A stretch of DNA of 64,000 nt from Methylocystis rosea (GTDB taxonomy: Bacteria; Pseudomonadota; Alphaproteobacteria; Rhizobiales; Beijerinckiaceae): positions 558,001-622,000 of the forward strand of contig NZ_CP034086.1 of the NCBI RefSeq assembly GCF_003855495.1, written 5' to 3'. Made by a program: the position numbers and the translations under genes. The notes under the pieces are model-generated. The model saw only the letters and a program-made list of their open reading frames with translations, searched no databases and was not told the DNA's origin. This document shows, piece by piece, positions 11,276 to 19,778 of the stretch (positions within the stretch are counted from its first letter, which is position 1; each line of letters begins with the position of its first letter).

Positions 11276-11445
11276 TCAGCCGTAAAAAGGTTCTGCGTCC
11301 GCTGCGGGCTTTTGCGGGATCTGTGCTGCGCCGCGGCGAGACGCGCCGGTGAAATCCGTTGACTGGGGAGGGGACCTCCCTATCCTTGAGCTTGATTAAT
11401 GAGCGGACGTTCGCCGCCAAGCGCGACGGTCGGCGGGAGGTTCGG

Positions 11446-12222
11446 ATGGCTCTAAGCACAACGCGATTCGCGCGTGGCGTCGTGTTCACCCTTTGCTTTG
11501 GGCTTTGCAGTCCGGCCAGCGCTTGGGCTCAATCGCCGGAGCACGTCGCCGCCGCCAAGGCGACTTTGGAGAAATCTCCCGTCCGAGGCAATTGCGCGCC
11601 GGCGCAGGAAGATTTTCTGGGCTGGCCGGCGAGCCTCGTGCAGCGGTGCGAATATCAGCATGAGGACATGCCTGGCCTTGCCTATGTGCTCGACGTCAAG
11701 CCGGAAACTCTCGCGCGCTGGGTCGAAACCGGATGCAGCGCGCTGATGGTCGGCGCCGGCCATTGTTTCGACCGTACGTTGAAATGCGCGCTCGACAGCA
11801 CACGCGCCAGCTTTGTCATCGGCGGCAATCTGATCGCGGCGCGCAGCGGCGTGAAGCAGAATCGCTTTTATCGCAACGGCGTCGCGATCGTAGCGCCCAG
11901 AAGCGGGATGTCGGGCGCCGTGCCGATCCAAGAACAGGAGCAGATCGCGCATATCCCCGAAAAAGACGTTTCGGCGATGCTCGACCGTGGCGGCGTCGCC
12001 TTTTGGAACACCTTGCCCTATCAATTCGCGGTGAAGGCCCTCGAAATCGCCGTGCCCGCGGAGATGAACACGCCGGACAGGCGCGAGAAATGGCTCGAAA
12101 TGGTGCGCGTCGAAATGCTGAAGGCGCTGGAGAGCCCCGAGAATCGCCTTCTCTCCGGCTGGATGTCGGCGCATCCGATCACTTTGCGCGCGGGCGAATG
12201 TCCCGACTCGCGCGACCCGTGA
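11446..12222 (+). CDS. Exported protein of unknown function (258 aa)
   Basis: It starts at ATG 11446, five bases after a strong GGGAGG; the frame is open further upstream but has only a TTG there. A signal peptide (hydrophobic run VVFTLCFGLCSPASAWA) leads into a mature protein with several Cys (GNCAPAQ, QRCEYQ, TGCSALM, GHCFDRT, LKCALD), which suggests disulfides. The middle (SFVIGGNLIAAR, FYRNGVAI) and the C-terminal helix (EKWLEMVRVEMLKALES) match no family I know. It lies between eno (divergent) and queF. Confidence 0.75.
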   Translation: MALSTTRFARGVVFTLCFGLCSPASAWAQSPEHVAAAKATLEKSPVRGNCAPAQEDFLGWPASLVQRCEYQHEDMPGLAYVLDVKPETLARWVETGCSALMVGAGHCFDRTLKCALDSTRASFVIGGNLIAARSGVKQNRFYRNGVAIVAPRSGMSGAVPIQEQEQIAHIPEKDVSAMLDRGGVAFWNTLPYQFAVKALEIAVPAEMNTPDRREKWLEMVRVEMLKALESPENRLLSGWMSAHPITLRAGECPDSRDP

Positions 12223-12284
12223 GCCGTTTGGCGCTTGACGCGGCGGCGATCGCGCCTTTGTTACGCGCATGACCAAGTTACGCC

Positions 12285-12746
12285 ATGACCAAGACGCATA
12301 AGGGCGCCGCGCTGCTCGGCCGCATGGCCGCGCTGCCGGCTTCGCCGGACGAGGCCGAACTCGATCTCGTTCCCAATCCGCATAAGGACGCGACCTATCT
12401 CGTGCGCTTCACCGCGCCGGAGTTCACCTCACTTTGCCCGGTGACGGGACAGCCTGATTTCGCGCATATCGTTATCGACTATGTCCCGGCCGAATGGCTG
12501 GTCGAGTCAAAGGCGCTGAAGCTTTACCTTGGAAGTTTCCGAAACCACGGCGCCTTTCACGAAGACTGCACGCTGCGGATCGCGCGCGATCTCGTTGCGG
12601 CGATGACGCCGAAATGGCTGCGCATCGGCGGCTATTGGTATCCGCGCGGCGGCATGCCGATCGACGTCTTCTGGCAGACCGGCGCGCCGCCGGAGGGGCT
12701 ATGGCTTCCGGACCAGGGCGTGCCGCCCTACCGGGGGCGAGGCTAG
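12285..12746 (+). CDS. queF: NADPH-dependent preQ0 reductase QueF
   Basis: Reduces 7-cyano-7-deazaguanine (preQ0) to preQ1 in queuosine tRNA modification. The 153-residue protein is the short, unimodular type. [16 protein letters not shown] holds the thioimide-forming Cys51 and the general acid Asp58; [22 protein letters not shown] (broken here as [10 protein letters not shown] near 73-82 and NHGAFHEDC near 87-95) is the NADPH/QueF motif. QueC, which makes its substrate, is 7 kb away in this window, not in the same operon. Confidence 0.95.
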   Translation: MTKTHKGAALLGRMAALPASPDEAELDLVPNPHKDATYLVRFTAPEFTSLCPVTGQPDFAHIVIDYVPAEWLVESKALKLYLGSFRNHGAFHEDCTLRIARDLVAAMTPKWLRIGGYWYPRGGMPIDVFWQTGAPPEGLWLPDQGVPPYRGRG

Positions 12747-12853
12747 ACGTTGGGTCCCCCCAAGGTCGAACCTTGTGCCTCAACCAGTAAATCACCTATG
12801 GGTCACAGCGGTCTCCTGACAAAGAGACCGTCCGATCGCGGGACCCAGAGAAC

Positions 12854-14557
12854 ATGAAGCTTCGGACGTTTTTCTCGATCTTCTTCCTGTTGCTCGTCGC
12901 TCTCGCGGGCGGCAATTTGGCGCTGGGCGTTTTTCTGGAAAAAGCTCAGAAGGATCTGGAGACATCGCACCGCGAATTGCAATCCTTGACCACGCTTGCC
13001 GAGGATTTGGTTTTTTCCTCGCAGTGGCAGACTCGCTTTGCGCGAGGCTACATCTCCAGCAACGATTCGAGACGCGTTGAGTGGTACAACATTATCGGGG
13101 CTATTCTCAACGGCGAAACCGCTCGGCCGAAGGACTATAACTTTGGCTATTGGGATCTCGTGAATGGCGGAATCATTCCGCCGCCCGAGAAGAAAAGCGA
13201 GGGCGCAGTTTCCATCGAAGAGCGCTTCCTAAGCCAAAATGTCACCGCGCATGAATTGAACAAGCTGAAGGAAGCACGAAGCTTCCTGGAAAAAGTCGTC
13301 GCGATCGAACGCGCCGCAATGCATGCGGTGGATGGCGAATTCGATGATGGCGCTGGAACCTATTCCCGCAAGGGCAAGCCCGATCGCGCTTTAGCGACAA
13401 AGCTGCTGTTTAGCGATGAATATCGCAAGCTCAATGGAGATCTGACTCTGAGAATTGCGCAGATGCAGAACTTGATTCGGCAGAGATATGCGGGACGAAT
13501 TTCGCTGGAAGAGGCGTTCGCCAGCCAATTGTTTGAAGCCAACTCTTACTTGAATATCGGATTGTTTGGCGTGGTTGTTCTGTCCCTGATTTTTTTGCGC
13601 AACCGCTTCGCGGTTCGAGCGTCGCATCTCATGTCGGTCGTTCGCGAGATTGGCTCGGGAAATCTGGCGGCTCAAGCATCGGTCTTCGGAAGCGACGAGA
13701 TCAGCGAACTCGCCACCACCGTCAACACGATGGCTGCAAATCTGAACGTCGCGTTCGACAAGCTCGAAGACAAGATAAAGCTTTCGGGCAAAGCCTTGTC
13801 GGACCTCGAGATCGAACGCTCCCGTTCGGAAAAGCTGCTCCACAACATTCTTCCTGCCGCGATCGCCGAAAGACTGCGTGGCGGAGAGGAGACAATCGCG
13901 GAAGTTTTCCCTGAAGTTACGGTATTTTTCTCCGACATTGTCGGTTTCACCGAACTTTCGGCAAAGCTTGGTCCGCATGCCACCGTCAACATGCTCAACG
14001 TCCTCTTCGAGAAATTCGACGAACTGGTCGAAAAGCACGGCGTCGAAAAAATCAAGACGATTGGCGACAGCTACATGGTAGTCGGCGGAGTTCCGAACCG
14101 GGACCCGTTGCACTGTCAGCATATCGCGGACTTCGCTTTGGACGCGCAAAGTTTCATCATGAATTTCGCGGAAGGGCTCTCTTACCCGCTCAAAATGCGC
14201 ATGGGCGTGCACACCGGCACGGTGGCGGCCGGCGTCGTCGGAAAAAAACGATTTTCCTACGATCTATGGGGCGATGTCGTGAATGTCGCCAGCCGATTCG
14301 AATCGACTTCCAAGCCCGACAAGATTCACGTTTCCGAAGCGGTGAAGGTGCGTCTCAGCGACGATTACGTATTCCTGGACGGCGGGACCGTCGAATTAAA
14401 GGGCAAAGAGGCGACGCGCTCGTTCTTCCTGATCGGCAAAAAGACGCAGATGCCGGGAATTCTGGAGTTCACGACTCCTAGCGGCGCGCCGGATAGTCCA
14501 TCCCGACTGCGCCGCGATACGCCTTCATTTGTCCCTGGCTTCGATAGAAGAGCATAG
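12854..14557 (+). CDS. Membrane-bound class III adenylate cyclase with extracytoplasmic sensor
   Basis: Makes cAMP. An N-terminal membrane helix (about residues 5-25) is followed by a helical extracytoplasmic domain of about 200 residues, a second membrane helix (near 231-250), a HAMP-like linker (SVVREIGSGNLAAQASV onward), a short coiled coil, and a cyclase domain from about 350. Metal-binding Asp are in FFSDIVGFTEL and IGDSYMV; the base-specifying Lys (EKIKTIGD) and Asp (YDLWGDVVNVASR) are of the adenylate type, not Glu/Cys as in guanylate cyclases. The sensor domain matches no named family that I can see. Base composition is AT-richer than the neighbours. The last 80 bases overlap the convergent nickel/cobalt transporter gene. 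A Crp/Fnr regulator is encoded 1.9 kb downstream. Confidence 0.9.
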   Translation: MKLRTFFSIFFLLLVALAGGNLALGVFLEKAQKDLETSHRELQSLTTLAEDLVFSSQWQTRFARGYISSNDSRRVEWYNIIGAILNGETARPKDYNFGYWDLVNGGIIPPPEKKSEGAVSIEERFLSQNVTAHELNKLKEARSFLEKVVAIERAAMHAVDGEFDDGAGTYSRKGKPDRALATKLLFSDEYRKLNGDLTLRIAQMQNLIRQRYAGRISLEEAFASQLFEANSYLNIGLFGVVVLSLIFLRNRFAVRASHLMSVVREIGSGNLAAQASVFGSDEISELATTVNTMAANLNVAFDKLEDKIKLSGKALSDLEIERSRSEKLLHNILPAAIAERLRGGEETIAEVFPEVTVFFSDIVGFTELSAKLGPHATVNMLNVLFEKFDELVEKHGVEKIKTIGDSYMVVGGVPNRDPLHCQHIADFALDAQSFIMNFAEGLSYPLKMRMGVHTGTVAAGVVGKKRFSYDLWGDVVNVASRFESTSKPDKIHVSEAVKVRLSDDYVFLDGGTVELKGKEATRSFFLIGKKTQMPGILEFTTPSGAPDSPSRLRRDTPSFVPGFDRRA

Positions 14558-15551
14558 AGACGAGCCAGCTCGCGATCAGGATCGCGGCGATCGCAAAGCC
14601 GAAATTGGCGAGACTGTCGTTAAGCCCTTGAATGAGGCGCCAAAGGCCGCCTTCGAAGCCGAGCTTATCGCCGATCAAGCCGAGCGCTTCGACGCCGCCG
14701 ATGAAAATGGCGACGATCACCGACATCGCGGTCATCACCAGATTGTACCAAAGTTTCCTCAGCGAATCGTCGAACGCCCAGCCGTAGGCTCCGGTCATCA
14801 CGAGGCTATCCGTGGTGTCCATCAAGGTCATGCCGGCGGTGAACAGGGCCGGAAACACCAGAATCGTCGAAAATGACATGCCTTGCGCGGCCTGCGCCGC
14901 CGAAATCCCGAGCAGGCCGATCTCGGTCGCCGTGTCGAAGCCCAATCCGAACAGAAATCCAACGACATACATGTGCCATGACCGCGACACGAAGCGGAAC
15001 AGCGGGCGGAAAACCCGGGTGAACAAGCCTCGACCGTTGAGCAGACGGTCGAGGTCCGCTTCGAGCACCGGTTCGCCCAGTCGGGCGCGGTTGTAGGCCG
15101 ACCAGATGCCCCTGAGCAGGAGCAGGTTTGCAAGGCCGATGACAATGAGGAACGAAGCAGACGCCATCGTGCCGATGGCGCCGCCAAGGGCCTGAAAGTC
15201 ACGCGCCTGGCCCTGCATGGCCACGGCCGCCGCCGCCATCATGACCGAAGCGAGGGTGACGAAGGTGGAGTGGCCGAGCGAGAAGAAAAATCCGACCGAA
15301 TAGGGCGTCTTGCCGTCCTGCATCAATTTGCGAACGACATTGTCGATGGCGGCGATGTGATCGGCGTCGAAGGCGTGGCGAAGTCCGAACATAAAGGCCA
15401 GAACGGCCGCTCCCATCAGGCCCGGCCGATCGGAGAAGGCCGTCCACGCCCAAGTCCAGGCGAAGACATTCGCCGCGATAATCACGCCATAGGTCGCCAC
15501 AGCCTTGGCTTTGAAATTTTCGCCTTGGTCGTCGAAAGGATTGAGCGCCAT
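14478..15551 (-). CDS. HoxN/NixA-family nickel/cobalt permease
   Basis: NiCoT family secondary transporter of the inner membrane, 357 residues, about eight hydrophobic segments. The family signature RHAFDADHIAAIDN lies near residues 58-71, with FSLGHSTFV and LGFDTATEIGLL following. Whether nickel or cobalt is carried cannot be told from the sequence; cobalamin genes elsewhere in the window make cobalt plausible. The 3' end runs 80 bases into the convergent adenylate cyclase gene. A 14-base inverted repeat lies 45 bases upstream of the start. Confidence 0.93.
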   Translation of the reverse strand: MALNPFDDQGENFKAKAVATYGVIIAANVFAWTWAWTAFSDRPGLMGAAVLAFMFGLRHAFDADHIAAIDNVVRKLMQDGKTPYSVGFFFSLGHSTFVTLASVMMAAAAVAMQGQARDFQALGGAIGTMASASFLIVIGLANLLLLRGIWSAYNRARLGEPVLEADLDRLLNGRGLFTRVFRPLFRFVSRSWHMYVVGFLFGLGFDTATEIGLLGISAAQAAQGMSFSTILVFPALFTAGMTLMDTTDSLVMTGAYGWAFDDSLRKLWYNLVMTAMSVIVAIFIGGVEALGLIGDKLGFEGGLWRLIQGLNDSLANFGFAIAAILIASWLVSMLFYRSQGQMKAYRGAVGMDYPARR

Positions 15552-15595
15552 GACCCCCGCCTGAGCAATGCGCCATTCTAGCGTAATCGCTTAAT

Positions 15596-15609
15596 TATGA
15601 AAGTTCATA
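15596..15609. promoter_or_regulatory. Inverted repeat in the divergent transporter/antitoxin region
   Basis: TATGAA-AG-TTCATA is a perfect 6+6 palindrome between the metal permease (start 15551, minus strand) and the toxin-antitoxin pair (start 15675, plus strand), within an AT-rich stretch. It is a candidate operator for either unit; the regulator is unknown. Confidence 0.4.
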
Positions 15610-15645
15610 CAGTGGTCAGCGGGAGGAGGGACGAACGCTTGACTG

Positions 15646-15665
15646 AGTGGCTACGAGTAGCCACT
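15646..15665. promoter_or_regulatory. Probable toxin-antitoxin autoregulatory operator
   Basis: AGTGGCTAC-GA-GTAGCCACT is a perfect 9+9 inverted repeat ending nine bases before the antitoxin ATG. Phd/VapB-type antitoxins repress their own operons by binding such palindromes, so this is the likely site; the assignment is by position and symmetry. Confidence 0.65.
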
Positions 15666-15674
15666 ATCGGACCT

Positions 15675-15944
15675 ATGACGACTGTTTCGATCAAAGACGC
15701 GAAAAATCGCCTGACCGAACTTGCTCGACAGGTCGAGAAGGGCGAAACGATCGTCGTGACGCGGAATGGGAAACCGGTGTTCGATCTGGTTCCTCATCAA
15801 CCTAAACGCGGATTGCGGCTCGACGCCGTCGACGAATTCAAGAAGCGACACGACCTCCAGTCCATCGTCACTTTCATCGCTGAGGATTTTGACGCGCCCT
15901 TGCCGGAAGATTTCCTGCTGCGCCCGCTGCCGGATGATGCATGA
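15675..15944 (+). CDS. Phd/YefM-type antitoxin
   Basis: The 89-residue protein starts MTTVSIKDAKNRLTELARQV, the DNA-binding N-terminal fold of prevent-host-death antitoxins, followed by GETIVVTRNGKPVFDLVPH. The C-terminal tail (EDFDAPLPEDFLLRPLPDDA) is acidic and would wrap the toxin. ATG 15675 is chosen because the homology begins there and the palindromic operator sits just upstream. The stop overlaps the toxin start by four bases (ATGA), so the two are co-translated. Symbol withheld because Phd/VapB naming is uncertain. Confidence 0.9.
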   Translation: MTTVSIKDAKNRLTELARQVEKGETIVVTRNGKPVFDLVPHQPKRGLRLDAVDEFKKRHDLQSIVTFIAEDFDAPLPEDFLLRPLPDDA

Positions 15945-16330
15945 GGCTGCTGCTCGACACGCATATTCTGCTGGCGCTGATCGAAAACCGTGTCGCCGAC
16001 TTCGGATCGCACGTGCAGTTGTTGCTGAAGAATGAAGATGCGGAATTTGTCGTCAGCGTCGCGAGTCTTTGGGAGATCGCCATCAAGTGGCGACTGGGCA
16101 AACTCGAACTCGCGATAAATCTTGAGATGCTTCCCGAACTGCTGGAAGCGATGGGGATCGAGGTCATCTCAATCAACGCGCGGCATGCGCTCGTCGCGGT
16201 CGAACCTGAGCCGCACACGCGCGACCCGTTCGATCGCCTGTTGCTGGCGCAATGCAAAATCGAGGCGTTGCGTCTCGTGACGATTGATCGCGCGCTTCTC
16301 GACCATCCGTTGGCTGCGCGCAAGGCTTAG
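15941..16330 (+). CDS. vapC: PIN-domain ribonuclease toxin (VapC type)
   Basis: A 129-residue PIN domain with the acidic quartet in place: Asp6 (LLLDTHILL), Glu45 (SLWEIAIK), Asp95 or Asp98 (RDPFDRLL) and Asp116 (TIDRAL). PIN toxins cleave RNA, often tRNA or rRNA, when freed from the antitoxin. The sub-type with SLWEIAIKW and HTRDPFDRLLLAQ is usually paired with Phd-like antitoxins, as here. Both genes overlap in an ATGA, which supports a complete module rather than a remnant. Confidence 0.92.
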   Translation: MRLLLDTHILLALIENRVADFGSHVQLLLKNEDAEFVVSVASLWEIAIKWRLGKLELAINLEMLPELLEAMGIEVISINARHALVAVEPEPHTRDPFDRLLLAQCKIEALRLVTIDRALLDHPLAARKA

Positions 16331-16426
16331 CGGATCGCCTTCGCCAGCCGGTCTCTTGAGCAAGATGGTTTGCGCAGCTTCGATTTTGATAGGATGCGCG
16401 GTCAGGCGGAAGCGCCGGGGAACGAC

Positions 16427-17083
16427 ATGCTGTCGGAAGAGAATATCGCCGAGTGGCGGCTCTGCGCGCCTTCGCTGCGGGAAGCGGAGCTCTCCGACGG
16501 CGAAACGCTGTATCGGCAAGGCGAGGAGCCGGGCTTTCTCTATTGTTTGATGCGGGGCGTCGTCAGGCTTTCGCATGTCGCGGAAAGCGGCGCGCAGATC
16601 ACGCTCGCCATCGCGGGCGCCGGCGAACTCTTCGGGCGCGTTTCGCCAGGGCGAGCCTCTGCGCATGCCGCAAGCGCCATCGGCGAAACGTGCGTCCTGA
16701 TGTTCGACCCTTCGGACGTGGCCCGTCTCCTCGCGAAAAGCCCATCGTTCTCGAGCTTCCTGAGCGCTGGACTGGAGGCGTCGCGGGAACGCGCCGAGCG
16801 CCGGCTGATCGACCGCCAGACCAAGTCAGTCGCTGCGCGGCTGACCGAGACGCTGGGGGAGCTTGCGCTCACCTTTGGCGCGCCTTGCCCGCATGGCTAT
16901 TCGCTCGAGATCAGGCTCACCCAGCAGGACATCGCCGATCTCGTCCATGCGAGCCGCCCAGTCGTGACGCGGATCATGAACGATTTGCGGCGCCGGGGGG
17001 CGCTCGACTATCGGCGCGACCTCATCTGCGTCAATCACCTCGCGCTGCGATCCCTCGCGAAGGAAAATGGCCGCGATCTGTAA
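16427..17083 (+). CDS. Crp/Fnr-family transcription regulator
   Basis: Cyclic-nucleotide-binding-like domain (about residues 10-125, with GETLYRQGEEPGFLYCLMRG and GAGELFGR) joined to a C-terminal helix-turn-helix (RLTQQDIADLVHASRPVVTRIMNDLRRRGAL). It lacks the N-terminal cysteine cluster of true FNR. The cAMP pocket Glu/Arg pair is not clearly conserved (RVSPGRASAHAA in the pocket), so the ligand is uncertain. ATG 16427 follows GGGGA; an ATG at 16394 is possible. The downstream membrane-protein gene may be its target or partner. Confidence 0.88.
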   Translation: MLSEENIAEWRLCAPSLREAELSDGETLYRQGEEPGFLYCLMRGVVRLSHVAESGAQITLAIAGAGELFGRVSPGRASAHAASAIGETCVLMFDPSDVARLLAKSPSFSSFLSAGLEASRERAERRLIDRQTKSVAARLTETLGELALTFGAPCPHGYSLEIRLTQQDIADLVHASRPVVTRIMNDLRRRGALDYRRDLICVNHLALRSLAKENGRDL

Positions 17084-17166
17084 TCAAGATGACAGACGGC
17101 CTCTGCGCCGCGCCCTAACGAGAGGAGAAGGCGGCCGATCCGCGCCGCTAATGCGGAGAAACCACA

Positions 17167-17517
17167 ATGAAACCACTGACGGCGCGGCTGCATGGCTATC
17201 TCGACTATCTGACGGTTTTGATTTTCCTGGCCGCGCCAGCCGTGCTTGGCTTCGGCGGCCTGCCGGCGAAGCTCGCCTGGCTGCTTGCGGGCGTGCACTT
17301 GGCGATGACGCTCGTGACGAAATTTCCGCTCGGCGTCTTTCGGCGATTGGCCTTTGCGCTTCATGGCTGGGTCGAGAGGATCGTCGGCCCGGCGCTCATC
17401 GCCGTCGCTTTTCTTCCTGATATTTTCAGCGTCAAGCCGGCCTTCGCCTTTTTCGCCGGCATGGGCCTTGTCATCATCGCTGTCGGCTGGCTGACGGATT
17501 ACGCGGAGGCGGGTTAG
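17167..17517 (+). CDS. Small integral membrane protein (116 aa)
   Basis: Four hydrophobic segments (LTVLIFLAAPAVLGF, LAWLLAGVHLAMTL, IVGPALIAVAFL, FAFFAGMGLVIIAVGWL) with short loops; starts MKPLTARLHGYLDYLT. It resembles small SPW-repeat-like or vitamin K epoxide-like membrane proteins only in topology; no family is claimed. It lies 83 bases after the Crp/Fnr gene on the same strand, so it is probably co-regulated. Function unknown. Confidence 0.7.
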   Translation: MKPLTARLHGYLDYLTVLIFLAAPAVLGFGGLPAKLAWLLAGVHLAMTLVTKFPLGVFRRLAFALHGWVERIVGPALIAVAFLPDIFSVKPAFAFFAGMGLVIIAVGWLTDYAEAG

Positions 17518-17544
17518 GCAGCGAATGGATCGGCCCAATTCGTA

Positions 17545-18381
17545 TCAGCGACGCGCCTTCGCCAGACGGTCGAACGCCATCAATTCCTCGACCATTGCCT
17601 CCAGCGCCCCAAGCGGGATTTGCGTCGCGCCGTCCGAGATCGCTGCGTCGGGATCGGGATGAGTTTCGATGAAAAGCGCCGCGACCCCAACCGCCACCGC
17701 GGCGCGGGCGAGCGCTGAAACGAAACGCCGCTCGCCGCCCGACGACGTCCCCTGTCCGCCCGGCTGCTGCACGGCATGCGTCGCGTCGAAGACGACAGGC
17801 GCGCCGGTCTCCTTTAGAATCGGCAGCGCGCGCATGTCGGCGATGAGCGCATTATAGCCGAAGCTCGTTCCCCGCTCGGTGACGAGGACGCCGGCGGCGC
17901 CGGCCTCACGCGCTTTCTCGACGGCGTGGACCATGTCCCACGGCGCGAGAAACTGCCCCTTCTTGATATTGACGGGGCGTCCGGTTTTCGCCGCGGCGAC
18001 GATGAGGTCGGTCTGCCGGCAGAGGAAGGCGGGAATCTGCAAGAGGTCGACGACCTCGGCGACGCGCGCGCATTGCCCAGCTTCATGCACGTCGGTCGTC
18101 ACCGGCAAGCCGGTCTTCTCTCTGATTTCAGTAAAGATCGGCAGCGCGGCGTCGAGGCCGACGCCCCGCGACGCGCCTCCGCTGGTGCGGTTCGCCTTGT
18201 CGTAGGACGCCTTGAAGACGACGCCGATCTTCAGTCGCTCGCCGAGCCGGGCAAGCTCTTCAGCGACCTTGAGCGCCAGATCGCGGCTCTCCAGCGCGCA
18301 GGGGCCGGCGATCAGCGTCAAAGGCAGGTCGTCGCCGATGGCAACGCGGCGCGCGCCATCTCCAATGAGAACTCTCGTCAC
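17545..18381 (-). CDS. kdsA: 3-deoxy-8-phosphooctulonate (KDO-8-P) synthase
   Basis: Condenses arabinose 5-phosphate with phosphoenolpyruvate for the KDO of lipopolysaccharide. The 278-residue protein has LIAGPCALESRD near residues 24-35, FKASYDKANRTSGGASRG near 57-74, TDVHEAGQC, NIKKGQFLAPWDM and FDATHAVQQPGGQGTSSGG, all KdsA signatures. I did not classify it as metal-dependent or independent. It heads a short minus-strand set with the uracil-DNA glycosylase and GST genes upstream. Confidence 0.96.
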   Translation of the reverse strand: MTRVLIGDGARRVAIGDDLPLTLIAGPCALESRDLALKVAEELARLGERLKIGVVFKASYDKANRTSGGASRGVGLDAALPIFTEIREKTGLPVTTDVHEAGQCARVAEVVDLLQIPAFLCRQTDLIVAAAKTGRPVNIKKGQFLAPWDMVHAVEKAREAGAAGVLVTERGTSFGYNALIADMRALPILKETGAPVVFDATHAVQQPGGQGTSSGGERRFVSALARAAVAVGVAALFIETHPDPDAAISDGATQIPLGALEAMVEELMAFDRLAKARR

Positions 18382-18393
18382 GCGCGCCTTGTC

Positions 18394-19035
18394 TCACGTT
18401 TTGATCAGCCGCGCGACTTCTCGGCGCAGCGCCGGCAAGACCTCGGCTTCGAACCATGGATTGCGTTTCAGCCAGCCGATATTGCGCCAGGATGGATGGG
18501 GGAGGGGAAAGATCAGAGGTTTCGCGTTCTGAAACTCGCGCCAGCGCGCGACGATCTCTGCGACGCTCGCGCCCCTCGGCAGCGCATGGCCGAGACGCGC
18601 GAAATGATAGTCCTGCGCATATCTGCCAATCGCGACGATCGTCTCGATCCGCGGCAGCGCTGCGAATAGCCCGTCGTGCCAGCGCGGGCGACACTCGGGG
18701 CGCGGCGGCAGGTCGCCGCCGGCGGCGTCGTAACCCGGAAAGCAAAAGCCCATGGGCACGATGGCGATACTTGAGACGTCATAGAAGGTCTCGCGATCGA
18801 CGCCCATCCAGTCGCGCAGCCGATCGCCGGAAGGATCGTTGAAGGGAATTCCCGTCTGATTGACGAGATTACCAGGCGCCTGGCTTCCCAGGAGAAGCCG
18901 GGCGGTGGGCGAGACGCGCAACACCGGGCGCGGCTCATGCGGCAGCTTTACGCCCTCGGGCGTTTCGGCGCAGACGCGGCAGGCGCGGATGCGCGCCGTG
19001 ATCTCATCGAGTTTCCTGCCCGACACGCGCCGCAT
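18394..19035 (-). CDS. Uracil-DNA glycosylase superfamily protein
   Basis: The 213-residue protein has the UDG fold pattern: motif 1 region LLGSQAPGNLVNQTGIPFND (near residues 48-67), a short helix SGDRLRDWMGV, IAIVPMGFCFPGY, and the closing PLPHPSWRN (motif 2, near 177-185). Two N-terminal Cys (IRACRVC) recall the iron-sulfur ligands of family 4/5 UDGs but a full set of four is not evident. Base-excision repair is the likely role. Its ATG shares one base with the GST stop (TGATG), showing coupling. Confidence 0.85.
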   Translation of the reverse strand: MRRVSGRKLDEITARIRACRVCAETPEGVKLPHEPRPVLRVSPTARLLLGSQAPGNLVNQTGIPFNDPSGDRLRDWMGVDRETFYDVSSIAIVPMGFCFPGYDAAGGDLPPRPECRPRWHDGLFAALPRIETIVAIGRYAQDYHFARLGHALPRGASVAEIVARWREFQNAKPLIFPLPHPSWRNIGWLKRNPWFEAEVLPALRREVARLIKT

Positions 19036-19646
19036 CAGGGAACGACGCTCGGACGCGCCGAGACGTCCGCGCGCCAGCGCGAAAGATGCGGCAGGTCTTT
19101 GGGAATCTCGACCCGCGCGAGCTTCGTCAGATCCATGGCCACAATCGCGGTGATGTCGGCGATGGTGAAGTCGTCCGAGGCGATGAAGCGCCGCGCGGCG
19201 AGTTCGCCATCGAGAAAGCGCATCATCTGTTGCGCGCGCGGCCGCTGATGCTCGGCCAATTGCGGGAGCTGCGGGGACTCGAGTTTCGCGAGCGCCGGAT
19301 GGCTATGACGAAACGCGAGTCCGACTGGCGTGAACAGGCGGAATTCCACCCGGCGCTGCCACATCTCGACAAAGGCCTGATCGCGCGCGTTCCGCCCGAA
19401 GAGCGGCGGCTCCGGATATAGCGACTCGATGTAGCGGCAGATGGCCACCGACTCTGTGAGCGTCGCGCCATCGTCGAGAACGAGCGCCGGAACCTCCGCC
19501 AGCGCATTGACCGCCGCATAGGACTCCTGCTTGTGCTCATGCGTCATGAGGTTGACGTCGCGAATGGGAATCGTGACGTTTTTCTCAGCCAGAAAAATGC
19601 GGACGCGTCTGGGATTGGGCGCCAGCGGCGTATTGTAAAGCAGCAT
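19035..19646 (-). CDS. Glutathione S-transferase family protein
   Basis: A 203-residue GST: an N-terminal thioredoxin-like domain (LYNTPLAPNPRRVRIFLAEK, with cis-Pro in EVPALVLDDGATLTESVAICRYIE) and an all-helical C-terminal domain (FTIADITAIVAMDLTK N-capping box). The likely catalytic residue is in the SPNP-like turn (TPLAPNP), as in many bacterial beta or zeta-like GSTs. Substrate unknown. It is translationally coupled to the downstream glycosylase gene. Confidence 0.9.
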   Translation of the reverse strand: MLLYNTPLAPNPRRVRIFLAEKNVTIPIRDVNLMTHEHKQESYAAVNALAEVPALVLDDGATLTESVAICRYIESLYPEPPLFGRNARDQAFVEMWQRRVEFRLFTPVGLAFRHSHPALAKLESPQLPQLAEHQRPRAQQMMRFLDGELAARRFIASDDFTIADITAIVAMDLTKLARVEIPKDLPHLSRWRADVSARPSVVP

Positions 19647-19778
19647 GTCGGTCTCGGTTCGGGTTTCGATATGGGGGGCTTTGCTGCGATTGGTGAGGGC
19701 GGCTCTGAAAACTTTCCATACGCGCCCGCCCGTCAGCGGCGGTTCGCAGTTTTAGCGCCATGATTTAAGTTAAGCGCG

